A DNA stretch of 64,000 nucleotides from Caballeronia novacaledonica (GCF_900258035.1 NZ_OGTP01000001.1:620001-684000), one strand, 5' to 3'. Numbered from the stretch's first letter, positions 26,388 to 35,333 are shown. A program made the numbers and translations. Notes: generated by a model not told the origin, from the sequence alone.

Positions 26388-27482
26388 TCAGCCCCGCGCC
26401 TTCGCGATCGCGGCGAGATTGCCCTCGCCGAATCCGTGATGCCCGCGCCGCTCGACGATCTCGAAGAACATGTCGCCGGGCCGGCGCTCGACGAAGGTCT
26501 GGAGGAAAAGCTGCGGCGTGCCGTCGGGGAGAATCTCGCCGTCGACGAGAATGCCGCGCGTGCGCAACTTGCCGATGTCGAGGCCGTGGCCCGGAAGCCG
26601 CTCGCCGACTTCGTCGTAATAGCGTGGCGGCGGCTGCAGGAAGCGCACGCCGCGCGCCATCAGCGCATCGACGGAAGCGAAGATATCGGCCGAGGCGAGC
26701 GCGATATGCTGCACGCCCTCGCCTTCGTGATCCGGCAGATACTGCTGCATCAGATCCGTGCGATAAGTGCCTTCCTCGTAGACCGGAATGCGGATCGAGC
26801 CGCACGGCGACAGCGTGACCGCCGAATCCTGCGACACATGCCAGTCCGGATGCACTTGATGTATCTCCGAGAAATGCAGCACTTCGCGATAAAAATCGAG
26901 CCATTCCTGAATGCGGCCCGCGCCGACGGTCTGCGTGAAGTGATCGACTTCGAGCAGGCCGGTGCCGTGGAGATCCGCGCTCGCTCCGGGAATCGGACGA
27001 AAGTCGATGTCGTAGATCGACGTCTCGCCGCTGTTCTTGCCCGGCCAGTGATCGACGAAATAAATGTGCGAGTCGCCGATGCCCTGAATCGCCGGAATCG
27101 CGAGTTCGTTCGGGCCGATCTTCTCGCCCTCGAAATCCCACGCGCCGTATTCGAGCGCGCGCTCATGGGCGACCTGCGCGTCCAGCACGCGAATGCCGAT
27201 CGCCGCGATACCCACGCCATGCGACTCCGCAAAGCGCGAGGCGAACGAATCCGGTTCGGCGTTCAGCAGGAAATTCATGCTGCCCTGGCGAAACAGCGTC
27301 ACCGCCTTGCTGACGTGCCGCGCGACGGGCACGAAGCCGAGCGTTTCGAAGAGCCTGGCGAGCCCCTGCGGATCGGGACTGGAAAACTCGACGAACTCCA
27401 GCCCCGCGATGCCGAGCGGATTGTCGCCGAGAGTCGAATCGGGCGTCGCGCGGGCGGAGGAAGAGGAGTCGGGCTGGGTCAT
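26388..27482 (-). CDS. hppD: 4-hydroxyphenylpyruvate dioxygenase
   Basis: This 364-residue non-haem iron dioxygenase converts 4-hydroxyphenylpyruvate to homogentisate in tyrosine breakdown. Iron ligands are in EVDHFTQ, VQHIAL and MFFEIVER. The substrate-end motifs QLFLQTF and GFGEGNLAAI are present. The ATG at 27482 is 8 bp after GAGG; a TTG two codons upstream is less likely. No other homogentisate-pathway gene is adjacent, so the rest of the pathway lies outside this window. Confidence 0.96.
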   Translation of the reverse strand: MTQPDSSSSARATPDSTLGDNPLGIAGLEFVEFSSPDPQGLARLFETLGFVPVARHVSKAVTLFRQGSMNFLLNAEPDSFASRFAESHGVGIAAIGIRVLDAQVAHERALEYGAWDFEGEKIGPNELAIPAIQGIGDSHIYFVDHWPGKNSGETSIYDIDFRPIPGASADLHGTGLLEVDHFTQTVGAGRIQEWLDFYREVLHFSEIHQVHPDWHVSQDSAVTLSPCGSIRIPVYEEGTYRTDLMQQYLPDHEGEGVQHIALASADIFASVDALMARGVRFLQPPPRYYDEVGERLPGHGLDIGKLRTRGILVDGEILPDGTPQLFLQTFVERRPGDMFFEIVERRGHHGFGEGNLAAIAKARG

Positions 27483-27673
27483 CGGCAATACCTCGAAAAT
27501 GTACGATCTGGTTCACGGACGCAAAACTACCACGACTTGACGCATCCGTGCGACCCGGCGGCTTCATCGAACGGCCGCGTTCCGTACACCTAGAGTAGCG
27601 GCAGCGGGATTGCCGTGTCAAAGCCGGGGCAGCCCGACGCGCCCCGGCTCATCGTACGCATTCGCTGCGCGCA

Positions 27674-27922
27674 TTACGCCGCGAGCCGCTGCGCGCTCAT
27701 CGACGGCCGCTTCGCCTGCGGCGGAAACACGTTCCAGGTGCCGTCGTCGTGGCGGAAGAAGATGATCGCGAGCGGGCCGCCCGGATGCTGCGCCTCGATG
27801 CAAACATAGCGCGCGCCCGTGACATGCGAGCGGCACAGACGCACGACACGTGCCGGACGCGCGGGTGTCGGGGCGAGCCATTTGTCGACGGCCCAGTGCA
27901 GCGAGTTTTCGGTGGTTTGCAT
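27674..27922 (-). CDS. Small protein of unknown function downstream of the LRAT gene
   Basis: This 82-residue protein starts MQTTENSLHWAVDKWLAPTP after GAGGAGACCATC. It is soluble, with an arginine/cysteine-containing middle (RVVRLCRSHVTGARYVCIEA) and a FFRHDDGTWNVFPP segment. No family was recognised. It begins 37 bp after the LRAT gene stop and probably shares its transcript, and hence the candidate sigma-54 promoter at 28528-28543. A role connected with the neighbouring secretion locus is possible only by association. Confidence 0.65.
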   Translation of the reverse strand: MQTTENSLHWAVDKWLAPTPARPARVVRLCRSHVTGARYVCIEAQHPGGPLAIIFFRHDDGTWNVFPPQAKRPSMSAQRLAA

Positions 27923-27959
27923 GATGGTCTCCTCGGTATCGATCGGCAAGACATGCGGT

Positions 27960-28463
27960 TCAGGCTGCGAGCGCCGCGTTCATGCGGCGGCGGCGCTCGG
28001 CGGCGACATAGGCGCGGAAAAGTCCCGACACGGCGCGAAGCGCGGCGCGCGGATGCGCGAAGCACGCTTGCACCTGACGGCTGCGGGCGCGGCCGTCGAG
28101 GCACCACGTGACGAAGTGCTCGCAGTTGTTGGTCAGCAGGTGATAGTTGTCTTCGCCGAGGCGGCTGCGCGCGCGGCCCACCGCTTCCATGCCGACGAAC
28201 CTCGCGGCCGGGTTCTGACGGATCGTGACTTCGTGGCCGGCGGCGAACTGCTCGACGCTGACTTCCTCGACCGGACCGCGATGCAGCGACTTCGCGAAGC
28301 CCGCATAGTGGATGACCATGCCGTTGCCCGCGTAGATGCCGTGATGTTCGTAACCCGAGCGGCGCGTGACGAGTTCGGTGCCGAGCGCCGGTTCGTCGTC
28401 GAGCGAGAAGACGCCCGCGGCGGCTTGCTGGTCGATCAGTCCGGTTTGTTGGTTGGTTGACAT
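27960..28463 (-). CDS. LRAT-family (NCEHF) thiol acyltransferase/hydrolase-like protein
   Basis: This 167-residue protein has the LRAT/NlpC-P60-related fold signature: H41 in EHHGIYAG, H52 in VIHYAG and the nucleophile C114 in NNCEHF. The lecithin-retinol acyltransferase family uses this triad to move or remove acyl groups; bacterial members are mostly uncharacterised. No signal peptide is seen, so it should act in the cytoplasm. Its start faces the first double-glycine peptide gene, and a near-consensus sigma-54 promoter lies 65-80 bp upstream. It could modify the exported peptide or the membrane, or act as protection; none of this is shown. Confidence 0.82.
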   Translation of the reverse strand: MSTNQQTGLIDQQAAAGVFSLDDEPALGTELVTRRSGYEHHGIYAGNGMVIHYAGFAKSLHRGPVEEVSVEQFAAGHEVTIRQNPAARFVGMEAVGRARSRLGEDNYHLLTNNCEHFVTWCLDGRARSRQVQACFAHPRAALRAVSGLFRAYVAAERRRRMNAALAA

Positions 28464-28527
28464 GGCTGGCTCCGAGTTTTTCTTGCTGGCGCCAGGTGTT
28501 TGTCTGGTGCCGGGTTGCCATGTCATT

Positions 28528-28543
28528 TGCATCTTCCTTGCCA
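28528..28543 (-). promoter_or_regulatory. Candidate sigma-54 promoter for the LRAT gene
   Basis: The minus strand reads TGGCAA-N5-ATGCA (N5 = GGAAG), giving the required GG-N10-GC. The expected transcript start is about 50 nt before the LRAT ATG. Confidence 0.6.
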
Positions 28544-28836
28544 GGTTACTTAAGTCATTGAATTTGCTTGGTTAATGACGATTTACGAGCGATTCTCAAC
28601 GGCATTGTGTTTTTGATCGGCAGACAGTTTCGCGACGTGTCTGTTGGGCTCCGTGCGTCAGAACGCGCACTGGCCTTCGTGCGCCGGATGCATCCGCGAA
28701 TGTTGGTTGTTCGGCGTTGCGCCGACATCGCATGTTGGCGACGGCCCAACGTATTTCATCGGCCGCGATTCGGCATGTCGCTTCAGAACGCCGCCCGATC
28801 AGGCGCGCGCAGAAAAACTCGCAAGAGCGCGCGCGT

Positions 28837-28852
28837 CGGCATGAGCCTTGCA
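28837..28852 (+). promoter_or_regulatory. Candidate sigma-54 promoter for the first leader-peptide gene
   Basis: The plus strand reads CGGCAT-N5-TTGCA (N5 = GAGCC) with GG-N10-GC spacing and a consensus -12 half. The start codon is 45 bp further on, leaving a leader of about 35 nt. Confidence 0.6.
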
Positions 28853-28897
28853 TTCACTCCGTGCGTCCTGCTCACAGGCCCTTCCCGGAGAAACGAC

Positions 28898-29233
28898 ATG
28901 TGCGCTCTCACCGTCACCGATCTTGAATACGACCGCGAGCTGGATCACGCGGCGATGTCGGCCATCAGCGGCGGAGGCGGTGCGCCATGGGTGTACGGCT
29001 GGATCACGCCCTATGTGGAACGTCCTTCGGGCGGCGGCGTGGCGGGCGGCGGCGGCGCGATCGTGAACCTCATCGACGTCACCAACAATGTCTACGAGGT
29101 CACGAATAACATCACCAACATCACGGTCGGCCAGATGGTGAATCAGTTTCAGAACGTCGCGGTCAGCAACACGGGCAACGGCGCGACGCTCACGGTCAAT
29201 CCGAACTCGGTCGCGGGGAATCGCGCGGGTTGA
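28898..29233 (+). CDS. Double-glycine leader peptide, cargo 1
   Basis: This 111-residue protein has a 26-residue leader ending in G25-G26. The leader fits the C39 peptidase consensus: L15 at -12, M20 at -7, I23 at -4, Gly-Gly at -2/-1. The predicted mature part begins GGAPWVYGWITPYVERP, continues through a Gly-rich stretch, and ends in an Asn/Val-rich tail (VTNNVYEVTNNITNITVG, then QFQNVAVSNTGNGATLTV). It has no cysteines after the leader and little charge, unlike most class II microcins. GGAG lies 7 bp before the ATG. The leader matches that of the protein encoded at 41194-41493 at 12 of 26 positions, with the Gly pair at the same residue numbers. Function unknown. Confidence 0.8.
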   Translation: MCALTVTDLEYDRELDHAAMSAISGGGGAPWVYGWITPYVERPSGGGVAGGGGAIVNLIDVTNNVYEVTNNITNITVGQMVNQFQNVAVSNTGNGATLTVNPNSVAGNRAG

Positions 29234-29338
29234 ACGGTGCAGATCAAGATTCGCTTCGGGCGCGCGTTGGTTCACAATGAGCGGGACAGTCCGCGACATG
29301 CGCCCGACGCCGCGCCACCCAGGATTCCGGAGGTTGAC

Positions 29339-30109
29339 GTGACCTTCAACACCGAGTTTCGATGGACTTCCGCCGCCCGCACCGACACAGGCTGCGTGCG
29401 GCAGATCAACGAAGACGCGCTGCTCGACGCGCCCGAGCGCGGCCTGTGGGCCGTCGCGGACGGCATGGGCGGACACGCGGTCGGCGATCTGGCGAGCCGG
29501 CTCGTGATCGAGAGCCTCGCCAGGGTGTCGGCGTCGAACGACCTGTCGGGCGTCATCGCCGATGCGCGCACGCGGCTACTCGACGTGAACGACCAGTTGC
29601 GCGCGGAAGCGTCGCGGCGGATGGTCTCGCGCATCGGCAGCACGGTGGTGCTGCTCGCCGCGCGCGATGGCACGTGCGGCTACCTGTGGGCCGGCGACAG
29701 CCGCATCTATCTGTTCCGGCAAGGACGGCTCGTGCAGCTCACGCGCGATCACAGCCATGTGGAAGAACTCAAGGCGCGCGGCCAGCTCACGGCGGAGGAA
29801 GCGCTGCATCATCCGGCGCAGCATCTGATCACGCGTGCGGTCGGCGCGCTCGACGTGCTCGAACTCGACGAAAACACGCTCGCGCTGAACGATGGCGATA
29901 CCTTTCTGCTATGCAGCGACGGATTGTCGAACGAGGTGAGCGAAGCGGAAATCATCAACGAACTCGCGCCGGGCAATTGCGACATGGCGGCGCAAAGGCT
30001 CTTGGAGATCGCGTTGGCGCGCGGTGGACGCGACAATATTTCGGTGGTCGTCGCGCACGCGGAGGATTTGATGGCGCCGGACAAGACGCAGGTGAATCCG
30101 TCGGTTTAG
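29339..30109 (+). CDS. PP2C-type serine/threonine phosphatase
   Basis: This 256-residue PPM-family phosphatase dephosphorylates Ser/Thr residues using two metals. Metal ligands are visible in VRQINEDALL, VADGMGGHAVGD, LLCSDGLSNEV and GGRDNISVVVAH. The GTG at 29339, five bases after GGAGG, gives the normal family length and N-terminus (TFNTEFRWTSAARTDTG); an earlier in-frame GTG at 29237 would add an unusual tail. It follows cargo gene 1 by 105 bp and is likely co-transcribed. It is a natural partner for the FHA protein of this locus, although no kinase gene is in the window. Confidence 0.93.
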   Translation: MTFNTEFRWTSAARTDTGCVRQINEDALLDAPERGLWAVADGMGGHAVGDLASRLVIESLARVSASNDLSGVIADARTRLLDVNDQLRAEASRRMVSRIGSTVVLLAARDGTCGYLWAGDSRIYLFRQGRLVQLTRDHSHVEELKARGQLTAEEALHHPAQHLITRAVGALDVLELDENTLALNDGDTFLLCSDGLSNEVSEAEIINELAPGNCDMAAQRLLEIALARGGRDNISVVVAHAEDLMAPDKTQVNPSV

Positions 30110-30116
30110 AGACGTT

Positions 30117-31430
30117 TCATCCGCCCGCTTCCTTGTTCTTCTGCGCCGCCGCGCGAAACTCCTTCGAATGCAGCCCGTGCTTCTTCAGAAGCATCTGCAG
30201 ATGCGAGCGGTTCATCTCATAGCGTCTCGCCAGTTCGGCGACCGTCCCGCCGGTTTCCTGCAAGCCGCGTTCGAGAAACGCACGCTCCGCCTCGTCGCTT
30301 GCGACGCGCTTCGCTTCCGCGAGCGAACTCGCCGTCGCGATGCCGTTGCCGCCCGCGGCGGGACCGCCCATCGCCAGCGAGAGCGACGACTTCGGCCGGA
30401 TATCGACCGGCAGATGATCGATGTCGGCCATATCGCCCGCGAGACACGCGAGCCGGTAAATCACGTTCCGCAACTCGCGGATATTGCCGGGATAGTCGTA
30501 ATTGCGCAGAAAATCGCGCAGCCTCGGCGACAGCTTCACCGGCCTGCGCTTCAAGGTCGCGGCGGCTTCATCGCCGAAATAGGCTAGCAAGAGCGGAATT
30601 TCGTCTCGCCGTTCGCGCAGCGCGGGCAACGTCAGATGAATCACGCTCAGCCGATAGAACAGATCCTCGCGAAAGCGCCCTTCGTCGCAGAACTTGCGCA
30701 AGTTGCGATTCGTCGCCGCGACGATGCGCGTATCCACCGCGATCGGCTCATCCGAACCGACGCGCTGAATCTCGTGCGCTTCGAGCACGCGCAGCAGTTT
30801 CACCTGCCCCGACAAAGGCAGTTCGCCGATTTCATCGAGAAAGATGGTGCCCGTATGCGCGCTTTCGAACTTGCCTTTTCGATCGTTGGACGCGCCCGTG
30901 AACGCACCCTTGCGATGCCCGAATAGTTCGGACTCCAGCAGATTATCCGGAATCGCGCCGCAGTTCACCGAGATATACGGCTTGTCCGCGCGCGAGCCGT
31001 TCGCGTGAATGACCTTCGCCATCAGTTCCTTGCCGGTGCCGCTCTCGCCGTCGATCAGCACGGGCAGATCCGTCGGTGCAGCTTTCTCCGCGATTTCCAG
31101 CGCTTCCAGCAGCTTCGGGTTATCGCCGAACGTGCCTTCGAACACGAAGCTGCGTTCGATCAGCGCCTGACGCCGCGCGCCCGGCGGCAGGTCGCGCTTC
31201 GGTTCGGCGGCGGCCGCCTGCACGAAGCGCTCCTTGTGCGACAGTTGCATGACTTCGTCGCGCAAGGTGCTCGCCTGCCGCAGCAGCTTTTCGATCTCGG
31301 GCCGTTCGAGACGCGAGGTCCATCTGAGCGTCGAGCGCAGAATCTCGATCTTCTCGATGAGCCCCGCATACGAAATCGCCGATGACGCGGGCGCGCTGGT
31401 GTCGCTTTCGGGTTGGTCGAGTATTTTCAT
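30117..31430 (-). CDS. Sigma-54-dependent transcriptional activator
   Basis: This 437-residue bacterial enhancer-binding protein has an N-terminal region of about 95 residues that matches no receiver, GAF or PAS domain I know. A AAA+ domain follows with Walker A GESGTGKE (128-135), the sigma-54 contact loop GAFTGA (175-180) and FLDEIGELP. The C-terminal Fis-type helix-turn-helix is [27 protein letters not shown]. It overlaps the stop of the peptidase-ABC exporter gene by 4 bp (ATGA), so it is the last gene of the export operon. It is the obvious candidate to drive the sigma-54 promoters at 28528-28543, 28837-28852 and 41568-41583. Its input signal is unknown. Confidence 0.94.
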   Translation of the reverse strand: MKILDQPESDTSAPASSAISYAGLIEKIEILRSTLRWTSRLERPEIEKLLRQASTLRDEVMQLSHKERFVQAAAAEPKRDLPPGARRQALIERSFVFEGTFGDNPKLLEALEIAEKAAPTDLPVLIDGESGTGKELMAKVIHANGSRADKPYISVNCGAIPDNLLESELFGHRKGAFTGASNDRKGKFESAHTGTIFLDEIGELPLSGQVKLLRVLEAHEIQRVGSDEPIAVDTRIVAATNRNLRKFCDEGRFREDLFYRLSVIHLTLPALRERRDEIPLLLAYFGDEAAATLKRRPVKLSPRLRDFLRNYDYPGNIRELRNVIYRLACLAGDMADIDHLPVDIRPKSSLSLAMGGPAAGGNGIATASSLAEAKRVASDEAERAFLERGLQETGGTVAELARRYEMNRSHLQMLLKKHGLHSKEFRAAAQKNKEAGG

Positions 31431-34400
31431 GCTGCGCTCAGTTGCTTTTGCACGAGTTGGTAGTACATACCTTTTCTCGCGACGAGCTCGTCGTGCTTGC
31501 CCTGCTCGACGATGCCGCCTTCGTACAGCACGAGAATCTTGTCGGCGCGCATAATCGTCGAGAGCCGGTGCGCGATGATGACCGCCGTGCGTCCCTTCAA
31601 TATCTCCTGCATGTTGCCGAGAATATTGCTTTCCGATTGCGTGTCGAGCGCGGACGTGGCTTCATCGAACACGAGCAGGCGCGGGTCGTGATAGAGCGCG
31701 CGCGCAATGCATAGCCGCTGAATCTGCCCGCCCGAAAGGCCCACGCCGCGCTCGCCCACCACTTGCTCATAACCGAGCGGCATCTTCACGATGAACGCGT
31801 GCGCATCGGCCATCTTCGCGACTTCCTCGATGCGCCGCCTGTCGGGTGCTTCATCACCGCTCGCGATGTTCTCGGCGATCGTTCCCGAGAACAGCAGATT
31901 GCTCTGCATCACGTAACCGATCTGCGCGCGAAAGAAGCCCTTGTCGACGACATTGATATCGTAGCCATCGACGGTCATCTTGCCTTCGCTCGGCGCATAG
32001 AAACCGACGAGCAGCTTCGCGAGCGTCGTCTTGCCCGAGCCGCTGCGCCCGACGATCGCAATGAGTTCGCCCGGCTTGATATCGAAGCTGACATTCTCCA
32101 GCACGTAGGGCGCGTCGCCGTCGCCGTAACGGAAGTACACGCCGTTGAAGCTGATGTCGCCTTGCAGGTCCGGCAGCATCACGCGCTGCTGCATGTCTTC
32201 GGGCTTCTGCTCGGGCTCGATGTCGAGCACGTCGCCGAGCCGCTCCATCGCGACGCCTGCGTCGTTCAGGAGACTCCACAGGTTGATGAGGCCCATCAGC
32301 GGCGCAAGCACGCTGCCCATGTATGCGTTGAACGCGATCAGTTGCCCGATGGTCAGCTCGCGTTCGAGCACGAGATTCGCGCCGACCCACAGCACGCCGA
32401 TGGTCGTCGCCGCATTCAGCAACTGGCTGCACAAGCCCACCGCGATATTGAAACGCTGCGACTTGTACTGCACTTCCAGCGACTTCGCGTACTTCTTTTC
32501 CCACTTCAACCGCACGGGCCGTTCAATGCCCATGCCCTTCACCGTCTCCACGCCGCCGAGCGCTTCCATCAGATAGGAACGCGCATCCGTTCCCGCGTTG
32601 AACGTCTCGCGCGCGTTCTGCTTGATGCGCGGCGTCGCGACGATCGTGAGGACCATCATCGGAATCACGAACGCGATCAGCAGCAACGTGAGCTTCACGT
32701 TGTAGAGGAACATGATCGTGAAGTAGATGAAGAGCATCAGCAGGTTCAGCACGGTCGATACCGTCGATTCCGTGAGGAATGCGCGGATCGTGTGATTCTC
32801 CTGAAAGCGCGCGAACACGTCGCCGGTCTTGCGCTTCGCGAAGAAGCCGAACGGCAGCGAGAACGTGTGCTTGAAGAACTGCGACATCATCGCGAAGTCC
32901 ATGTTGCGGACCATGAAGTTCGCGAGGTAGGCGCGTATCGTCGTCATGAGTTGCGTGAACAGGCTCGCGATAACGAGCCCCGCGATCAGCACATGCAGCA
33001 GGTTGACGTTCTGATGCACGATCACGCCGTCGAGAATATTCTGGATGATGAGCGGCGGAATCACGCCCAGCACCTGAATCACGAAGGTCGCAAGAAACAG
33101 ATGCAGCAGGATCTTCTTGTACGGCTTCAGATAGCCGACGAACCGCAGCCACGGCGAGCGCGACACCGCTTTCTGCGTGAGATCCTGCCCCGGCGTGAAC
33201 AGCAGGCACGTGCCGCTCCAGCCGCGCTCGAACTCGCCGACCGTCATCTTCCTGAAGCCGATCGCCGGGTCCGCGACCCACACGTTCTCGCTCGACACAC
33301 CGTAGATGATGATGTAGTGATAACCCTCCCAGTGCGCAATGAACGGCATCTCGAAGCCACGCAGCGATTCGAACGTGCACTGCACGCCGCGCGTCGTGAA
33401 ACCGAGCGACTCGCCCGCGCGCGCAAGTGAATCGAGCGTCGCGCCGGACGTCGTCACGTTGGCGAGCTCGCGCAGCTTGCCGAGCGTCATGTTGATGCCG
33501 TAGTGACGGCAGATCATCGCGAGACAGGCCGCGCCGCAATCCATCTCCTCGGCCTGCTCGACCCACGCGAAGCGCTTGATGACGCGCTCGCCCAGTTCGG
33601 GCTTCGTGTGCAGATCGAGCATCGCGGGCAGCTTGCGGCGCTCGGCGAGTTTCTTCTGGCGCTGCAATTCGCGTTCGGTGAAACGGATGCGCTCTTCGAG
33701 CACTTCGCGCAGCTTCACGTTGCGCTCGATGATGAAATGCACCGTCTTTTCAGGGATCACGAGCAGGCGCGTATCCGCACTCGCGATCGCCGAAGCCATC
33801 TGCTCCTGGCGCATCACGCAGGCCTTTTCGCCGAAGATCTCGCCGGGGCCGAGCGTCGCGAGCACATGCTTCTCGCCGCCCTCTTCGCGCACGATACGCA
33901 CTTCGCCCTGCCGCACGACATAGAGACGCCGGTCGTCGCGCGATTCCTGCTTGAGAATCTCCTTGCCCTCGCCGACGCGCTTCACGCCGACGCTGCGCAC
34001 GCACTCTTCGAGTTCCGCCTTGTTGAGCTTGCCGCGCAGATCGAAGAGCTTCGCGACGAAGCCGCCCGCCGAATTGATCGCGACATAGCTCGTCACGAAC
34101 GCGAGCGCGGCGGGATTCTTCGCGATGACCGGATCGATCGCGACGCGCGGGATATACAGCAGCTCCGTCTTGCCGGAGGAGCGCACCGACGACTCGTGCC
34201 GGTAGTCGCGCAGCATCGCGATATCGGCGAAGGACTCGCGCTCCTTCTTGACCCCCATGCTGATTTCCTTGCCGTGCTCTTCGGTGAAGATGCGCACGGA
34301 CCCCGCCTTCACGATATAGAGCCCGTCGGCCGCATCGCCCGCGTTGCACACGGTCTCGCCGAAGCCGAAGCGGCGCGACTCGGCGTTCGCGGCCAGATGC

Positions 34401-34486
34401 TCGATCTCCTCGCGCGTGAAGGGCGAAAGAATCTCGACCGACGAAAGAAAGTCGGCGGGCGAATCGAGGTTCGATGGAGCGTCCAT
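31427..34486 (-). CDS. Peptidase C39 ABC exporter with two N-terminal cNMP-binding-type domains
   Basis: This is a 1019-residue exporter. Two cyclic-nucleotide-binding folds lie at about 15-130 and 150-265. A C39 peptidase lies at about 303-430 with Q311, catalytic C317 in EMDCGAACLAM, H390 and D406 in VADPAIG, so the protease looks active. The membrane domain of six helices spans about 455-745, and the nucleotide-binding domain (770-1010) has Walker A GRSGSGKTT, signature LSGGQIQRL and Walker B LLVFDEATSALD. It should cut leaders after Gly-Gly and export the cargo. The second cNMP domain keeps FGE but lacks an evident phosphate-binding Arg. The gene is co-linear with the parvulin, HlyD and FHA genes. 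Confidence 0.95.
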   Translation of the reverse strand: MDAPSNLDSPADFLSSVEILSPFTREEIEHLAANAESRRFGFGETVCNAGDAADGLYIVKAGSVRIFTEEHGKEISMGVKKERESFADIAMLRDYRHESSVRSSGKTELLYIPRVAIDPVIAKNPAALAFVTSYVAINSAGGFVAKLFDLRGKLNKAELEECVRSVGVKRVGEGKEILKQESRDDRRLYVVRQGEVRIVREEGGEKHVLATLGPGEIFGEKACVMRQEQMASAIASADTRLLVIPEKTVHFIIERNVKLREVLEERIRFTERELQRQKKLAERRKLPAMLDLHTKPELGERVIKRFAWVEQAEEMDCGAACLAMICRHYGINMTLGKLRELANVTTSGATLDSLARAGESLGFTTRGVQCTFESLRGFEMPFIAHWEGYHYIIIYGVSSENVWVADPAIGFRKMTVGEFERGWSGTCLLFTPGQDLTQKAVSRSPWLRFVGYLKPYKKILLHLFLATFVIQVLGVIPPLIIQNILDGVIVHQNVNLLHVLIAGLVIASLFTQLMTTIRAYLANFMVRNMDFAMMSQFFKHTFSLPFGFFAKRKTGDVFARFQENHTIRAFLTESTVSTVLNLLMLFIYFTIMFLYNVKLTLLLIAFVIPMMVLTIVATPRIKQNARETFNAGTDARSYLMEALGGVETVKGMGIERPVRLKWEKKYAKSLEVQYKSQRFNIAVGLCSQLLNAATTIGVLWVGANLVLERELTIGQLIAFNAYMGSVLAPLMGLINLWSLLNDAGVAMERLGDVLDIEPEQKPEDMQQRVMLPDLQGDISFNGVYFRYGDGDAPYVLENVSFDIKPGELIAIVGRSGSGKTTLAKLLVGFYAPSEGKMTVDGYDINVVDKGFFRAQIGYVMQSNLLFSGTIAENIASGDEAPDRRRIEEVAKMADAHAFIVKMPLGYEQVVGERGVGLSGGQIQRLCIARALYHDPRLLVFDEATSALDTQSESNILGNMQEILKGRTAVIIAHRLSTIMRADKILVLYEGGIVEQGKHDELVARKGMYYQLVQKQLSAA

Positions 34487-34508
34487 GTTCTATCGCTTTC
34501 CCCGTCGG

Positions 34509-35261
34509 TCAGCGTGCTTCGATGACGTGCTCCTGCGCGCGCGCCATCATCCAGTCTTCGCGCAGCAGGCGGCGGATTTCCGCGGACACGTCTTCGTCGA
34601 GCTTCGCGGGATACTTCGCCGTCACCGCGAAGATTTCATACGACGCGCCATCCGCGGAAATGAACGGTCCGAGCAGATCGCCGACTTCCGCGTTGAACAC
34701 CTTCGCCTCCACTTCCGGCTTCATCTGCCCGCGCATCACGCGGCCGATCACGCCGCCCGCGTCGCGCGTATCCGCAAGCGAATGCTCGCGCGCCATCTCG
34801 GCGAAGCTGTCGGGATCGTCGTTGAGATAGGAGATCATTTCCTTCGCGCTGCCTTCGGTATCGAGCAGGATGTGACTGACTTCGATGCTGTCGAACTTCG
34901 GCGAATTGAGCTGGAAGTACTCTTCGATCTCGCGTTCCGTGCCCACTCTGTCGAGCATCTTTTCCTGATAGAGCGTGTCGGTGATGAAGACCTCGAACTC
35001 GTCGAGACTCACGTGCAACGCATCGAGATAGTTATTCATGTCCGCCGCGCGATGCAGCCCGCGAATGCGGCGGAACTGATCGGCGCGGTTCTGTATTTCG
35101 TCGTCGCTCACGCCGACGCCCGACTTCTTCGCCGCGCGCACGGTCAGCTTGTCGCGCACGAGTTGCTCGATGAGACCGTCGAACTGGCCGTTCAGCTTCA
35201 ATAACCTGACAAACTCGCCGACGTCGACCACTTCGTCGTCGATACGCACAATCGCCGTCAT
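34509..35261 (-). CDS. PpiC/parvulin-type peptidyl-prolyl isomerase without signal peptide
   Basis: This 250-residue protein has a SurA-like N-terminal helical part (LIEQLVRDKLTVRAAKKSGVGVSDDEIQ) and a parvulin domain from about 120 (VSHILLDTEGSAKEMISYL, DPDSFAEMAREHSLADTRDAGGVIGRVMRGQMKPE). It begins MTAIVRIDDEVVDVGEF with no signal sequence, so it should be cytoplasmic, unlike SurA or PrsA. It is placed between the HlyD-type adaptor and the C39 exporter, which suggests that it keeps the cargo or leader export-competent. AACGGAGAACGAC precedes the ATG. Confidence 0.9.
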   Translation of the reverse strand: MTAIVRIDDEVVDVGEFVRLLKLNGQFDGLIEQLVRDKLTVRAAKKSGVGVSDDEIQNRADQFRRIRGLHRAADMNNYLDALHVSLDEFEVFITDTLYQEKMLDRVGTEREIEEYFQLNSPKFDSIEVSHILLDTEGSAKEMISYLNDDPDSFAEMAREHSLADTRDAGGVIGRVMRGQMKPEVEAKVFNAEVGDLLGPFISADGASYEIFAVTAKYPAKLDEDVSAEIRRLLREDWMMARAQEHVIEAR

Positions 35262-35333
35262 GTCGTTCTCCGTTCGGTTCTGTTGAACTTGCGCATCATG
35301 TCCGCGTTGCGGTGCTCGTGTAACCCTCCATTC

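Larger units (their letters stand above)
28464..28897. other. Divergent control region of the peptide locus
   Basis: 434 bp between the LRAT gene and the first leader-peptide gene. It contains two opposed sigma-54-type promoters (28528-28543 minus, 28837-28852 plus). The middle 290 bp would be a suitable place for activator sites, though no clear repeated enhancer sequence was identified by eye. Open frames through it do not look coding. Confidence 0.5.

Noticed and set aside
28568..28897. Longer N-terminus for the cargo 1 protein from an upstream in-frame ATG
   Set aside because: It would bury the GG leader, lacks a ribosome site, and would place the sigma-54 promoter inside the coding region; ATG 28898 has GGAG at the right distance.
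31763..33430. 555-codon plus-strand frame opposite the C39 exporter
   Set aside because: No recognisable domain, composition dominated by Arg, His, Asp; shadow of the exporter gene.
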